A DNA stretch of 64,000 nucleotides from Facklamia languida CCUG 37842 (GTDB taxonomy: Bacteria; Bacillota; Bacilli; Lactobacillales; Aerococcaceae). The first letter of the stretch is position 1. Each line of letters opens with the position of its first letter. Of the stretch, positions 1 through 7,103 are shown in pieces. Location of the stretch: the NCBI RefSeq assembly GCF_000245795.1, contig NZ_JH601133.1, positions 727,909-791,908 on the forward strand. Direction: 5' to 3'. Made by a program: the position numbers and the translations under genes. The notes beneath the pieces are model-generated. The model did no database searches. It was given only the letters and a program-made list of their open reading frames with translations, and was not told the origin of the DNA.

Positions 1-69
1 ACAGTGCAAAATGGTGCAAAAACTTTTGACTTTCTATTCCTTTCTTATACTTTCTAAAAATAGTAAAAA

Positions 70-95
70 GCGCTACAAAAGGCTATGGTTAGCCA
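70..95 (-). terminator. Possible terminator of the tRNA-Thr transcript
   Basis: Read on the minus strand, a short hairpin with arms GGCTA and TAGCC is followed by TTTTG just downstream of the tRNA. The stem is short and the U tract weak, so this is tentative. Bases 1-69 are AT-rich with a GTGCAAAA direct repeat (near 5 and 14); I see no gene there. Confidence 0.35.
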
Positions 96-145
96 ATTAT
101 AACGCTTCGTGATTTTTTATATTTCATTCTTTTCCTTGCTCTGAA

Positions 146-218
146 TGCCGACTATAGGACTTGAACCTACGACCTATTCATTACGAATGAATTGCTCTAC
201 CAACTGAGCTAAGTCGGC
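146..218 (-). tRNA. tRNA-Thr (anticodon CGT)
   Basis: On the minus strand the sequence folds as a standard cloverleaf: acceptor GCCGACT pairs with AGTCGGC, the D-arm contains AGTTGGTAGA, the anticodon stem ATTCA/TGAAT closes loop TTCGTAA, and the T-loop is GGTTCAAGTCC. Loop positions 34-36 are CGT, which reads the threonine codon ACG. The discriminator base is A. CCA is not encoded, so it must be added after transcription. A second threonine tRNA (TGT) is expected elsewhere in the genome; this one serves the ACG codon. Confidence 0.93.
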
Positions 219-265
219 CTAATAACGATAGGTCTCATTATACGCCTTAGGGCTAGATTTGCAAG

Positions 266-305
266 GGTAAAAAGAAAAGGCCAGCCCACCTCATGGGCTA
301 GCCGT
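266..305 (-). terminator. Rho-independent terminator of thiT
   Basis: Minus-strand hairpin with arms GGCTAGCCCA and TGGGCTGGCC around a short loop, followed by a U-rich tail (CTTTTCTTTTT). It starts 11 bases after the thiT stop codon and so ends the riboswitch-thiT transcript. Confidence 0.85.
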
Positions 306-315
306 CATTTAATTA

Positions 316-867
316 TTAAGCATTCTTCTTAAAGAGCTTCGGATTGGTACGGTAGATCAAGACTACCACAACGGCAGTCGCTGCGGCTGTTAAGAGCGCA
401 CTTGCACCATTCATCACGAAGGAGAAGAAGAGAGGCGACCAACCTTCAGGTGCGTATTCGCCCCAGTAGATCACGCCGGCAATAAAGTGCCAGAAGAAGC
501 GGGCGAAGGTCCCGATCAAGGCCGCTAGCACAATATTCTTAGTGGCATTGTCCGGCTCAGTATGGAACTTCTCAGCCATTACCCCGGCAAACCCACCGAA
601 GAAGAAGGCCACCACATATTCAATAAAGACTTGAATCGGGCCCAAGAAGTAAACGTCACCTAGAACAAAGTGAAGTAATCCCCAGATGAAGGCTGAGAAT
701 AAGCCCCACTTGGTGCCTGCCTTCAAGCAGAAGATCGTCAGTGGAATCATTCCCAAAGAAATGGTTAAGGAAGACCCGATCGTTGTCGGTAAGAGTGATA
801 AGACCATGGCAACCGCCGCGAAGATGGCTGCTTGAACCATTAATAAGACCTGTTTATTATTTCCCAT
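316..867 (-). CDS. thiT: Thiamine ECF transporter substrate-binding subunit ThiT
   Basis: A 183-residue integral membrane protein with about six hydrophobic segments, matching the S-components of energy-coupling factor (ECF) transporters. S-components capture a vitamin and share an energizing module (EcfA, EcfA', EcfT), which is not in this window. The aromatic stretch RFFWHFIAGVIYWGEYAPEG near residues 122-141 resembles the thiamine pocket region of ThiT, with its HF, GxIYW and YAP residues. The assignment is strengthened by the TPP riboswitch directly upstream, which means the gene is turned down when thiamine pyrophosphate is plentiful. It appears to be a single-gene transcript, with its own terminator at 266-305. 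The start ATG follows an AGGGAGTT-type ribosome binding site. Function is clear from family and control together. Confidence 0.93.
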   Translation of the reverse strand: MGNNKQVLLMVQAAIFAAVAMVLSLLPTTIGSSLTISLGMIPLTIFCLKAGTKWGLFSAFIWGLLHFVLGDVYFLGPIQVFIEYVVAFFFGGFAGVMAEKFHTEPDNATKNIVLAALIGTFARFFWHFIAGVIYWGEYAPEGWSPLFFSFVMNGASALLTAAATAVVVVLIYRTNPKLFKKNA

Positions 868-920
868 AAAAAAACTCCCTACTTTCTCGTAAAGTAAAGA
901 GCAAATGGGCAGACGAATCC

Positions 921-1010
921 CCTCAAGTAATTCCTGCGCACGGACTAACGTTATCAGGTTCTAGGGTCAGGATCTTATCCACTCTCAGCCGTCAGGCTCC
1001 CCTTTACTTC
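921..1010 (-). promoter_or_regulatory. TPP riboswitch (THI element) controlling thiT
   Basis: On the minus strand the leader contains the TPP aptamer landmarks in order: GGGGAGCC, GGCTGAGAGTGGAT, GACCCTAGAACCTGATAACGTTAGTCCGTGCGCAGGAA (given here as consecutive elements GACCCT, GAACCTGAT, then GCGCAGGAA). The closing P1 stem pairs GAAGTAA (near 1004-1010) with TTACTTG (near 924-930). The aptamer ends about 55 bases before the thiT ATG, leaving room for a switch acting on translation or transcription. Confidence 0.93.
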
Positions 1011-1117
1011 ACATGTTATTAATTTATGTAATAAGTCTACCATAAAGTGGACCTTAAGTAAATCTCATCGCGCCATGCTATAATAGGATCAATAAAGACC
1101 GCAGTAAGGAGTGCCTT

Positions 1118-2086
1118 ATGACTCACCACAAAGTAATTCTTGACCTAGACCCTGGCATTGATGATAGTCTGGCCCTGATCCTGGCCGTCATGGCGACTCC
1201 CTTTGAAATCTTGGGTGTCTCCATTGTATCAGGCAATGTCGACAGTGACCAAGGAGCACGCAATGCGACCTATGTCTTGGACTTTTTGAACCAGCATCAA
1301 ATTCCCATCATTAAAGGAGCGGACCGGCCGCTTGTCATCCCCTATCAAGACGCCCGCGACACGCATGGCCAAGATGGGTTGAGTAATCAGATCTTCGCAT
1401 CCGAAGATCGCTCTTGCGACCAAGATGTCCTATCTTTCTATCGATCAGCTGTCGACCACTTCCCACAATCAATTAGCCTCCTCGCCCTCGGCCCCTTAAC
1501 CAACCTCGCCCAGGTGGCTCAAGCAGACCCCGGTCTCTTAAGCCGCTTCAAGGAAATCCGGATCATGGGCGGCGTCCACACGGTTCAAGGCAACTGTTCC
1601 CCGGTCGGCGAGTATAATTTCTGGTGTGATCCCCATGCGGCCCAGCTTTTCTTCGACCAAGCGGACCTGCCTCCGACTTATCTCTATACCCTCGATGTCA
1701 CCTATTCGATTCTGATGACACCCAACCTCCGCGAATATATCCACCAGTTGCGCCGACCACTGGCTCAATTCGTCTGGACCATCACCCAGTTCTATGTCGA
1801 CTTTCACTGGCAGGCTGAGCGCACCCTTGGCTGCGTCATTAATGACCCGCTGGTGGTGGCAGACCTCTTGGAGCCTATGGTGACTTTTAAGCCCGCCCAT
1901 GTAACCATTCAGACCCAAGGGGACTGTCGGGGCCAATCCTGTGTAACCTACCAGCCATAAGGTCCCATCCAGGTCTCCCAAACAGTTGACTCCCGCCACT
2001 TCTTTACCCACTTCCTGCAGATCCTCTTCCAACTGGATCCGGAAGTCATCGCCCATGACCTCGATTACTATCAGCTCCTCAAATAA
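1118..2086 (+). pseudogene. Inosine-uridine preferring nucleoside hydrolase, interrupted by one in-frame stop
   Basis: Nucleoside hydrolases (IunH/RihA-C family) cleave the N-glycosidic bond of ribonucleosides in purine and pyrimidine salvage. The N-terminus has the calcium-binding signature DLDPGIDDSLAL (residues 8-19), and later GPLTNLA, IMGGV and the EYNFWCDP motif are intact. Translation stops at TAA 1958-1960 after residue 280 (CVTYQP). The same frame stays open for 41 more codons to TAA 2084-2086, and those codons read like the family C-terminus (VDSRHFFTHFLQIL). An unbroken gene would have about 322 codons, the usual family size. TAA may derive from CAA (Gln). A strong extended -10 box (TGCTATAAT, TATAAT at 1079-1084) and an AAGGAG site precede the ATG, so the gene is probably still transcribed. 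The truncated protein keeps the metal site but loses the last helices. It is one of the few genes here transcribed against replication. Confidence 0.85.
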
Positions 2087-2130
2087 ATAAAAAAATACTT
2101 GGCGAATCGTCCTTCAAATTCACCAAGTGT
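2085..2130 (-). terminator. Terminator of queT, possibly working both ways
   Basis: Hairpin arms ACTTGGCGAAT (2097-2107) and ATTCACCAAGT (2118-2128) pair with one G-T position. On the minus strand it is followed by TATTTTTTTATT, a good U tract ending the queT transcript. On the plus strand it sits just after the nucleoside hydrolase frame and may also end that transcript, with a weaker tail. Confidence 0.75.
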
Positions 2131-2134
2131 GTAA

Positions 2135-2659
2135 TTATTTAGTAAGATCTACGCGTTGGCTGACTAAATAGAGGATCACTCCACCTAGAGCCAAACTAAT
2201 CGCTTCAATGACCACCATCTGGAGATAGATCACCCAAAAAGCACCCCAACCAGCGCCTAAAACGACAACTAAGATGGCAATAGTGAACATTGAGATGGAG
2301 AAAAGCGTTCCAATAATGAGATACTTTAGGATCATGGGATCCAGCTTCAAATGGCTGAATAAGTGCTTCTCATCAATCAACCATTCAGCTAATAATTTAC
2401 CTAGAAAGAGAAAGACTAGGCTGGATAAGGAGCCGACAATCATATCACTGACTCCATAGGCAAAGTAATTGACGACGAAGACGCCCAAGGTAATCCCATA
2501 GATGTGGCGCTTATTATAGAGGGCTAGGAAGTTAAGTCCTTCACTGATTCGTAAGCCGATCCCAAAGGATAAAGGGGCTAGGATCATGGTCAGGACAATA
2601 TAAGCAGCCGCCACCAGGCCGACCATCGTCAAGTCGTAAGTCGCTATTTTTTGTTTCAT
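2135..2659 (-). CDS. queT: Queuosine-precursor ECF transporter subunit QueT
   Basis: A 174-residue membrane protein with five to six hydrophobic segments. The region RISEGLNFLALYNKRHIYG followed by GITLGVFVVNYFAYGVSD is typical of the QueT family (COG4708), the substrate-binding S-component of an ECF transporter thought to import a queuosine precursor for tRNA wobble modification. Two in-frame ATGs lie six bases apart. I chose the second because AAGGAG is 7 bases from it but only 1 base from the first. A roughly 100-base structured leader precedes it. Family assignment is firm; the exact ligand (preQ0 or preQ1) is inferred. Confidence 0.85.
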   Translation of the reverse strand: MKQKIATYDLTMVGLVAAAYIVLTMILAPLSFGIGLRISEGLNFLALYNKRHIYGITLGVFVVNYFAYGVSDMIVGSLSSLVFLFLGKLLAEWLIDEKHLFSHLKLDPMILKYLIIGTLFSISMFTIAILVVVLGAGWGAFWVIYLQMVVIEAISLALGGVILYLVSQRVDLTK

Positions 2660-2775
2660 GTTCATTCTCCTTTATAGGGGAAACCCCCTACTCAATAACT
2701 ATGACCAAAGGACTTTATAGGGTGGCTTCATCCACCGAAGAATCATAGTGCTGGTTTCCAGCAAGGAGCATTATA
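2660..2775 (-). promoter_or_regulatory. queT promoter and structured leader, candidate riboswitch
   Basis: The minus strand has TATAAT (2770-2775) with a possible -35 TTGGTA 16 bases upstream. The leader that follows can form GCTGG/CCAGC, an outer ACTATGA/TCATAGT stem enclosing GGTGG/CCACC, and TAGGGG/CCCCTA just before the ribosome binding site. Segments CTCCTT and TCCTTT are complementary to the AAAGGAG Shine-Dalgarno, so the leader could hide the translation start. QueT genes are often controlled by preQ1 riboswitches, but I could not match this leader to the class I or class II consensus by eye. Confidence 0.55.
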
Positions 2776-2801
2776 ACACAAAAGGACCCTCTACCAAAGA
2801 C

Positions 2802-3410
2802 TTATTGCATAAACTTCCTGTATTTATCCTTGGCTCTCCGTTTTGAGTGGCGGACGGTGTCAGGGGATAAGCCCGTTAAATCCGCAATCTCTTTATTGGT
2901 CAATTGTAGATGGTAGGCATAGTCGACCACGAGCCGTTCCTTGGCACTCAGTGTGGCCTGATAAGCCTCAAACTTCTCCTGCAAAAGAAATTGGGTCTCG
3001 GGCGAATCATACCACTGGTAGCTCTTGCCAAAGGTCGACTGGTGCAAATTCTCATGCATATCGCACTGACTCAGCAAGTCATAGTCCTTATTGAGAGTAA
3101 TCTTGGGCCCTTGATGGCGGTGACTCTGCCTGAGTAAGTTAACCATAAAATTATGCAGGGCTCTGGCAAAGTAGGGTGCAAAATATTGACCAATTTGAAG
3201 GGGGTATTTCTGGGCGCAGATATACAAAAAGAGGGTCTCTTCCTGCAATAAATCTTCGCGATTATAGCCATTGATCCGGTAGTGATTGGCATATTTATGT
3301 AACAAATAATGAAAGCGACTCACTAAGACCAGAAAGACCCGCTCATTTGACTGGTCCTGCTGTAAGATTTCAATCAATTCTTCATTGGTATTTTCCTGAT
3401 AGCACAACAA
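2802..3410 (-). CDS. SigH/ComX-like alternative sigma factor
   Basis: A 202-residue sigma-70-family protein. The N-terminal half (about residues 15-95) has a region-2-like helix series including NREDLLQEETLFLYICAQKY. The C-terminus (about 145-200) is a sigma region 4 helix-turn-helix with LSAKERLVVDYAYHLQLTNK and then EIADLTGLSPDTVRHSKRRA. It is last in the cysS-mrnC-rlmB-rae1 operon, exactly where Bacillus has sigH and many Lactobacillales have a sigH/comX-like gene, often linked to competence. Translation probably starts at a TTG after GAGGG, 4 bases from the end of rae1. In Bacillus the next gene is rpmGB; here that gene is on the other replication arm. The position supports a SigH orthologue, but which genes it controls cannot be read from here. 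Confidence 0.8.
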   Translation of the reverse strand: MLCYQENTNEELIEILQQDQSNERVFLVLVSRFHYLLHKYANHYRINGYNREDLLQEETLFLYICAQKYPLQIGQYFAPYFARALHNFMVNLLRQSHRHQGPKITLNKDYDLLSQCDMHENLHQSTFGKSYQWYDSPETQFLLQEKFEAYQATLSAKERLVVDYAYHLQLTNKEIADLTGLSPDTVRHSKRRAKDKYRKFMQ

Positions 3411-3414
3411 TCCC

Positions 3415-3954
3415 TCACTCCTTTTTATGATGGAGGAAGTGTCTCAATTCACTCAGCAACTGAAGCTGGTCCAATTTCCATGGGCTATGTCGGCGCATCC
3501 GCTGGGAATAATAATCGGCTACCTCACGTGCAACCTGGTCCTTGGTCTCATTAATCTGCATCAAGAGCTCATTGGCCGATAGGCGCAAGGCGCCACGTTG
3601 AAAGATGAGCCACTGCTCGGCTTGATCGCTCGTTGCTACAATGACTCGATTCAAAGGCGAGATCCATTGACTCACTTCTCTTTCAATATAAGCATCAGCG
3701 GTCTCCTTCTCTTGGGTAAAGACCACCTCTACTTGATACTGACTGTAACTCTTGGTTATTCCTGGCACAAATTGCGCATCAAAGACAACGATGATCATCA
3801 AGTCTTTTCGTTTGCGATAAGTTGATAACTCAAATAACAACTGATCGCGTGCCTGAGCTAGTTCATCCGCTCGTTGCAGTTTGGCTAGTTCTGGCCAGGC
3901 ACCGATCATGTTATAACCATCCACAAACAAAATTTCCTGACGCTTGTACTTCAT
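3415..3954 (-). CDS. rae1: NYN-domain ribonuclease Rae1 (YacP)
   Basis: A 179-residue NYN/PIN-like nuclease. Conserved acidic residues are seen in FVDGYNMIGAWPEL (residues 10-23), in IIVVFDAQFV (about 54-63) and in ADAYIEREV (about 87-95). The Bacillus homologue enters the ribosomal A site and cleaves certain mRNAs during translation; that role is family knowledge. The gene sits between rlmB (9 bases upstream) and the sigma-factor gene (4 bases downstream), the same order as in Bacillus. Length and motifs are normal. Confidence 0.88.
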   Translation of the reverse strand: MKYKRQEILFVDGYNMIGAWPELAKLQRADELAQARDQLLFELSTYRKRKDLMIIVVFDAQFVPGITKSYSQYQVEVVFTQEKETADAYIEREVSQWISPLNRVIVATSDQAEQWLIFQRGALRLSANELLMQINETKDQVAREVADYYSQRMRRHSPWKLDQLQLLSELRHFLHHKKE

Positions 3955-3963
3955 CCGACCCGC

Positions 3964-4785
3964 CTACTTTCCAATCCGATGACGGGCCACTTCATACATC
4001 AAAACCGCCGCTGCCACGGAGGCATTCAGGCTCTGGACATGACCGACCATGGGGATGGTGACCGTTCCATCCGCTGATTGCGCAACCAGAGGCGAAACGC
4101 CTTGACCTTCATTCCCGATAATCAAGGCGATCGGCCCGTGACTCTGCCATTCACGCATATCTTCGCCGTCCATAGCCGTCGTAAAGACCCAAATCCCTCT
4201 TTCTTTGAGCTGGCTGATCGTCTGAGAGAGGTTCGTTACTCGGATCACAGGAACATGTTCTACCGCCCCTGTCGACGTCTTGGCGACCACACCGGTCAGA
4301 CTGGCTGAACGCCGTTTAGGCAGAATGACCCCGTGGACACCTACAGCATCAGCTGTCCTCAAAATTGAACCCAAATTATGGGGATCTTCAATCCCATCCA
4401 GGATTAATAAGAAAGGATCCTCTTCTCTTGCTTGGGCTAAATCAAAAGCTTCCTCTAACGTTGAATACTCAAAAGGCGGCACCGAGAGTACAACGCCCTG
4501 ATGGTTCCCCTGGTTGGATAATTCATCTAACTTTGCCTTGGGAACTTCTTGGTAAACGACACCATTCTCTTGAGCTAATTTTAGTATACGAGCTACTTGG
4601 TCATTTACAATATTTTTTTGTATGAATAATCGATTACTTTGATTTTTATGTTTTAAATGGTTGCTAACAGTATGTTTACCATAAATGTATTCAGATTCGG
4701 ATTGACTATAAAGATGGGAGGCCCCTGATTTTGACTTGGGGCTTGAAGGATGGTTGGATCGATGACGTTTAGATCGCTCATTCAT
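3964..4785 (-). CDS. rlmB: 23S rRNA (guanosine-2'-O-)-methyltransferase RlmB
   Basis: A SpoU/TrmH-family methyltransferase of 273 residues that methylates the ribose of a conserved guanosine (G2251 in E. coli) in the 23S rRNA peptidyl-transferase loop. The N-terminal substrate-binding domain starts at YIYGKHTVSNHL. The C-terminal knotted SPOUT domain shows LDGIEDPHNLGSILRTADA (motif 1), ALIIGNEGQGVS (motif 2) and IPMVGHVQSLNASVAAAVL (motif 3). The open frame reaches 20 codons further upstream, into mrnC, but the ATG at 4785 has a GAGGAG site at good spacing and lies 4 bases after the mrnC stop, so I start there. The basic, serine-rich N-terminal extension of about 35 residues is common in Gram-positive homologues. 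Confidence 0.92.
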   Translation of the reverse strand: MNERSKRHRSNHPSSPKSKSGASHLYSQSESEYIYGKHTVSNHLKHKNQSNRLFIQKNIVNDQVARILKLAQENGVVYQEVPKAKLDELSNQGNHQGVVLSVPPFEYSTLEEAFDLAQAREEDPFLLILDGIEDPHNLGSILRTADAVGVHGVILPKRRSASLTGVVAKTSTGAVEHVPVIRVTNLSQTISQLKERGIWVFTTAMDGEDMREWQSHGPIALIIGNEGQGVSPLVAQSADGTVTIPMVGHVQSLNASVAAAVLMYEVARHRIGK

Positions 4786-4789
4786 GAAA

Positions 4790-5209
4790 TCACTCCTCTT
4801 CTTGGTCCAGGTCCTCAATCGCGTGTTGGATGAGGGTCTGGGCACGCTGGTCTTGGCCGGTCAGAGCCAGCCAGCCGATTAAGGCCTCAAAGCCGGTTGC
4901 TTGGCGGTAGTCTCCAATACTGGCATTCTTGGCCTTGGTATTTGCCTTATGGTTGCGGCCTCTTTTGTAGATTTGAATCTCTTCTGATGTGAGGAGGCCG
5001 TCCTCTTGTAACCAAGCCCGCATCACCTGCGCTTGCTTGATGGCTGATACATAATGGATGGCGGCTCGGTGCAATTGATTCGCCTGGGTCTTGCCTGCAT
5101 GGATCACATGTTGGCGAACCGCCAATTCATAGACGGCATCCCCGACATAAGCCAAGGCAGCTCCATTTAGGAGTTGAATCTCTTGGTTGTTACGTGAAGG
5201 CTGTTGCAT
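4790..5209 (-). CDS. mrnC: Mini-ribonuclease III
   Basis: A 139-residue protein made of an RNase III catalytic domain without the double-stranded RNA-binding domain. The signature NGAALAYVGDAVYELAVRQH carries the catalytic Asp and the downstream Glu-bearing helix. MrnC matures 23S rRNA ends in Bacillus. An upstream TTG would add six residues, but the ATG at 5209 has GAGG 7 bases ahead and overlaps the cysS stop by one base (TAATG), which suggests translational coupling. It lies between cysS and rlmB as in Bacillus. Confidence 0.92.
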   Translation of the reverse strand: MQQPSRNNQEIQLLNGAALAYVGDAVYELAVRQHVIHAGKTQANQLHRAAIHYVSAIKQAQVMRAWLQEDGLLTSEEIQIYKRGRNHKANTKAKNASIGDYRQATGFEALIGWLALTGQDQRAQTLIQHAIEDLDQEEE

Positions 5210-6636
5210 TACGAACCTCGCTTCCAAGTCGTTCCTTGGGGGGTATCATCGAGTAAGATGTTTTGCGCCTTCAATTGGTCACGAATCGCATCCGCCCGCT
5301 TGAAGTCTTTGGCTTGACGGGCCGCTTGGCGCTCATCAATCAGCGCTTGAATGGTTGCATCAAGGTCTTCCACAACCGTCAAATCTAAGCCTAGAATCAT
5401 CAATAAGGCTTCTAGCTGACCTTGAAAGCCTCTCACCTGATCTGAATTTATGACAGGCAGGTCTAGGTAGCGATGGATCATCTTGACCATCTCGAAGAGG
5501 GCCGATAAGGCATTGGCTACATTAAAGTCATCATCCATAGCCGCTTCAAAGGCGCGCACTTGTTGGTCCACTTGGTCTTGAACCACCTCACTCGCTACTT
5601 GCTGGTCTCCGCCCGGATGGTCAATCCGGTAAGCCATTCGTCGTAGGACTTCTCTTAACCTTTCAACCGTTGCCTGGGCATCCTCCAGACTTTGGCGGTC
5701 ATACCGCAAGGGACGGCGATAATGCACACTGGTAAGTAGATAGCGGACCACCATCGGATCCTGGTCCTTTAACAGGTCGCGCAATAGGACAAAGTTGTTC
5801 AAAGACTTGGACATCTTCTCATCGTCTTGGCCAATCGTCACAAAGCCATTATGTAACCAATAATGAGCAAAGGGGTGGTCATGGTCTGCATGCGCTTCGG
5901 ATTGAGCAATCTCATTCTCGTGGTGGGGGAATTGTAAGTCAAAGCCACCTCCATGAATATCCAGGCTCTCTCCTAAGAACTTGGTGGCCATCACTGAGCA
6001 TTCAATATGCCAACCTGGACGCCCATGTCCCCAAGGCGAAGGCCAAGCAATTTCTCCTTCCTTCGCCTGCTTCCACAGGGCAAAGTCCAGCGGCTGTTCC
6101 TTGCGTTGTCGCTCTTCATCGCGGACTCGTTCACTCGCCCCTTGACGCAAGTCAGCAATTGATTGGTCCGATAATTGCCCATAATGGTCGAATCGGTCTG
6201 TACGGTAATAAACATCGCCTTGGCTCTCATAGGCATAACCCTTATCAATTAAGACCTGAATGAAGTCGATAATTTCTGGGATATTCTCCATCACCCGGGG
6301 ATGAAGAGTCGCTTCTTTGACATTAATTTGCTGGGTATCTTCCTTGAAGGCCGCAATATACTTATCAGCCAAATCCTTGGGCGTTAGCCCCTCCTCTTGA
6401 CTGGCTTTGATAATCTTATCGTCAACATCTGTGAAGTTGGATACATAGACCACTTCATAACCTTTATATTCTAAATAGCGACGAATCGTGTCAAAGGCCA
6501 CTGCTGAGCGCGCATTGCCGATATGGATGTAGTTATAAACCGTTGGCCCACAAACGTAGAAAGTCACCTTGCCTTCCTCTTGGGGGGTGAAGACTTCTTT
6601 CTGTCTTGTCAGTGTATTATATACTTGAATGGTCAT
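5209..6636 (-). CDS. cysS: Cysteinyl-tRNA synthetase
   Basis: A 475-residue class I aminoacyl-tRNA synthetase that charges tRNA-Cys. It begins TIQVYNTLTRQKEVFTP as expected for the family. The HIGH-like motif is HIGNAR. The zinc ligands include Cys in YVCGPTVYN, Cys in WHIECSVMA and His in the FPHHENEIAQSEA stretch. The KMSKS motif is KMSKSLNNF. The frame extends 12 codons upstream to an ATG at 6672, but that ATG lies inside the promoter's -10 box (6671-6676), so the true start must be the ATG at 6636. It heads the cysS-mrnC-rlmB-rae1-sigma operon. I see no T-box leader; transcription begins only about 30 bases upstream. Confidence 0.95.
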   Translation of the reverse strand: MTIQVYNTLTRQKEVFTPQEEGKVTFYVCGPTVYNYIHIGNARSAVAFDTIRRYLEYKGYEVVYVSNFTDVDDKIIKASQEEGLTPKDLADKYIAAFKEDTQQINVKEATLHPRVMENIPEIIDFIQVLIDKGYAYESQGDVYYRTDRFDHYGQLSDQSIADLRQGASERVRDEERQRKEQPLDFALWKQAKEGEIAWPSPWGHGRPGWHIECSVMATKFLGESLDIHGGGFDLQFPHHENEIAQSEAHADHDHPFAHYWLHNGFVTIGQDDEKMSKSLNNFVLLRDLLKDQDPMVVRYLLTSVHYRRPLRYDRQSLEDAQATVERLREVLRRMAYRIDHPGGDQQVASEVVQDQVDQQVRAFEAAMDDDFNVANALSALFEMVKMIHRYLDLPVINSDQVRGFQGQLEALLMILGLDLTVVEDLDATIQALIDERQAARQAKDFKRADAIRDQLKAQNILLDDTPQGTTWKRGS

Positions 6637-6670
6637 CCGTCTTTCTAAGCTCCTCTCTTTGCTTTTGTCC

Positions 6671-6676
6671 ATTATA
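6671..6676 (-). promoter_or_regulatory. cysS operon promoter (extended -10)
   Basis: Minus-strand TGGTATAAT is a perfect extended -10 element. No good -35 is present at 17 bases, which the TGN extension can offset. Its position fixes the cysS start at 6636. Extended -10 boxes of this form recur through the window (for example near 1079, 42614 and 39076). Confidence 0.7.
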
Positions 6677-6794
6677 CCATTTAACCTCCCTTCTGTTCGA
6701 CTAAAGCTTTTTATGAGCTTTTAATTCTTATAACTGGTATATTGGAAGTGTCAATTGTTGCCTATTGATCTTGATAATAAGGAGGAACGCTTAC

Positions 6795-7013
6795 ATGTCC
6801 CAAGCCACCCATTGGTCCCACCCAGCCTTACCCTCTCTTGATCAACCTTTGACCCGATTTTCCATAACGTGCCATGACTTTGCGGTCCATTCACTCGCAT
6901 GTCATGGCCTTTTAATTTTCCCGGCCGGCAAACCCTTAAGAAGTCAGCCACTGATCACCCACCTCATCCGCGGTTTCCCGCCGGAGGTGATCCAAATGGC
7001 ACCTACCCCCTAA
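6795..7013 (+). CDS. Small hypothetical protein, 72 residues
   Basis: I do not recognise this product. It begins SQATHWSHPALPSLDQP and ends PPEVIQMAPTP, is rich in Pro, His and Leu, and has no clear membrane segment, signal peptide or domain. Reality is supported by an excellent ribosome binding site (AAGGAGG, 9 bases before the ATG), an upstream extended -10 (TGGTATATT at 6736-6743) and a strong terminator at 7050-7083 shared with convergent lplA. Against it: no family match by eye, and it is transcribed against replication. Base use is somewhat richer in C than its neighbours. Confidence 0.45.
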   Translation: MSQATHWSHPALPSLDQPLTRFSITCHDFAVHSLACHGLLIFPAGKPLRSQPLITHLIRGFPPEVIQMAPTP

Positions 7014-7049
7014 GAATAGACTGCATTCAACCAAGCAATGACTGGTAAA

Positions 7050-7083
7050 TAAAAAGCCCCTGGTTTTCCCAGGGGTTTTCTTC
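7050..7083. terminator. Bidirectional terminator between the small plus-strand gene and lplA
   Basis: Arms CCCCTGG and CCAGGGG enclose a short T-rich loop, with AAAAAG on the left and TTTTCTTC on the right. It works as a U-tailed hairpin in both directions and sits exactly between two convergent reading frames. Confidence 0.88.
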
Positions 7084-7103
7084 ATTGTCATTCATTGGTT
7101 GGC

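Noticed and set aside
146-218. tRNA-Thr as a phage or island attachment site
   Set aside because: No integrase gene and no duplicated tRNA 3' end are visible in the window.
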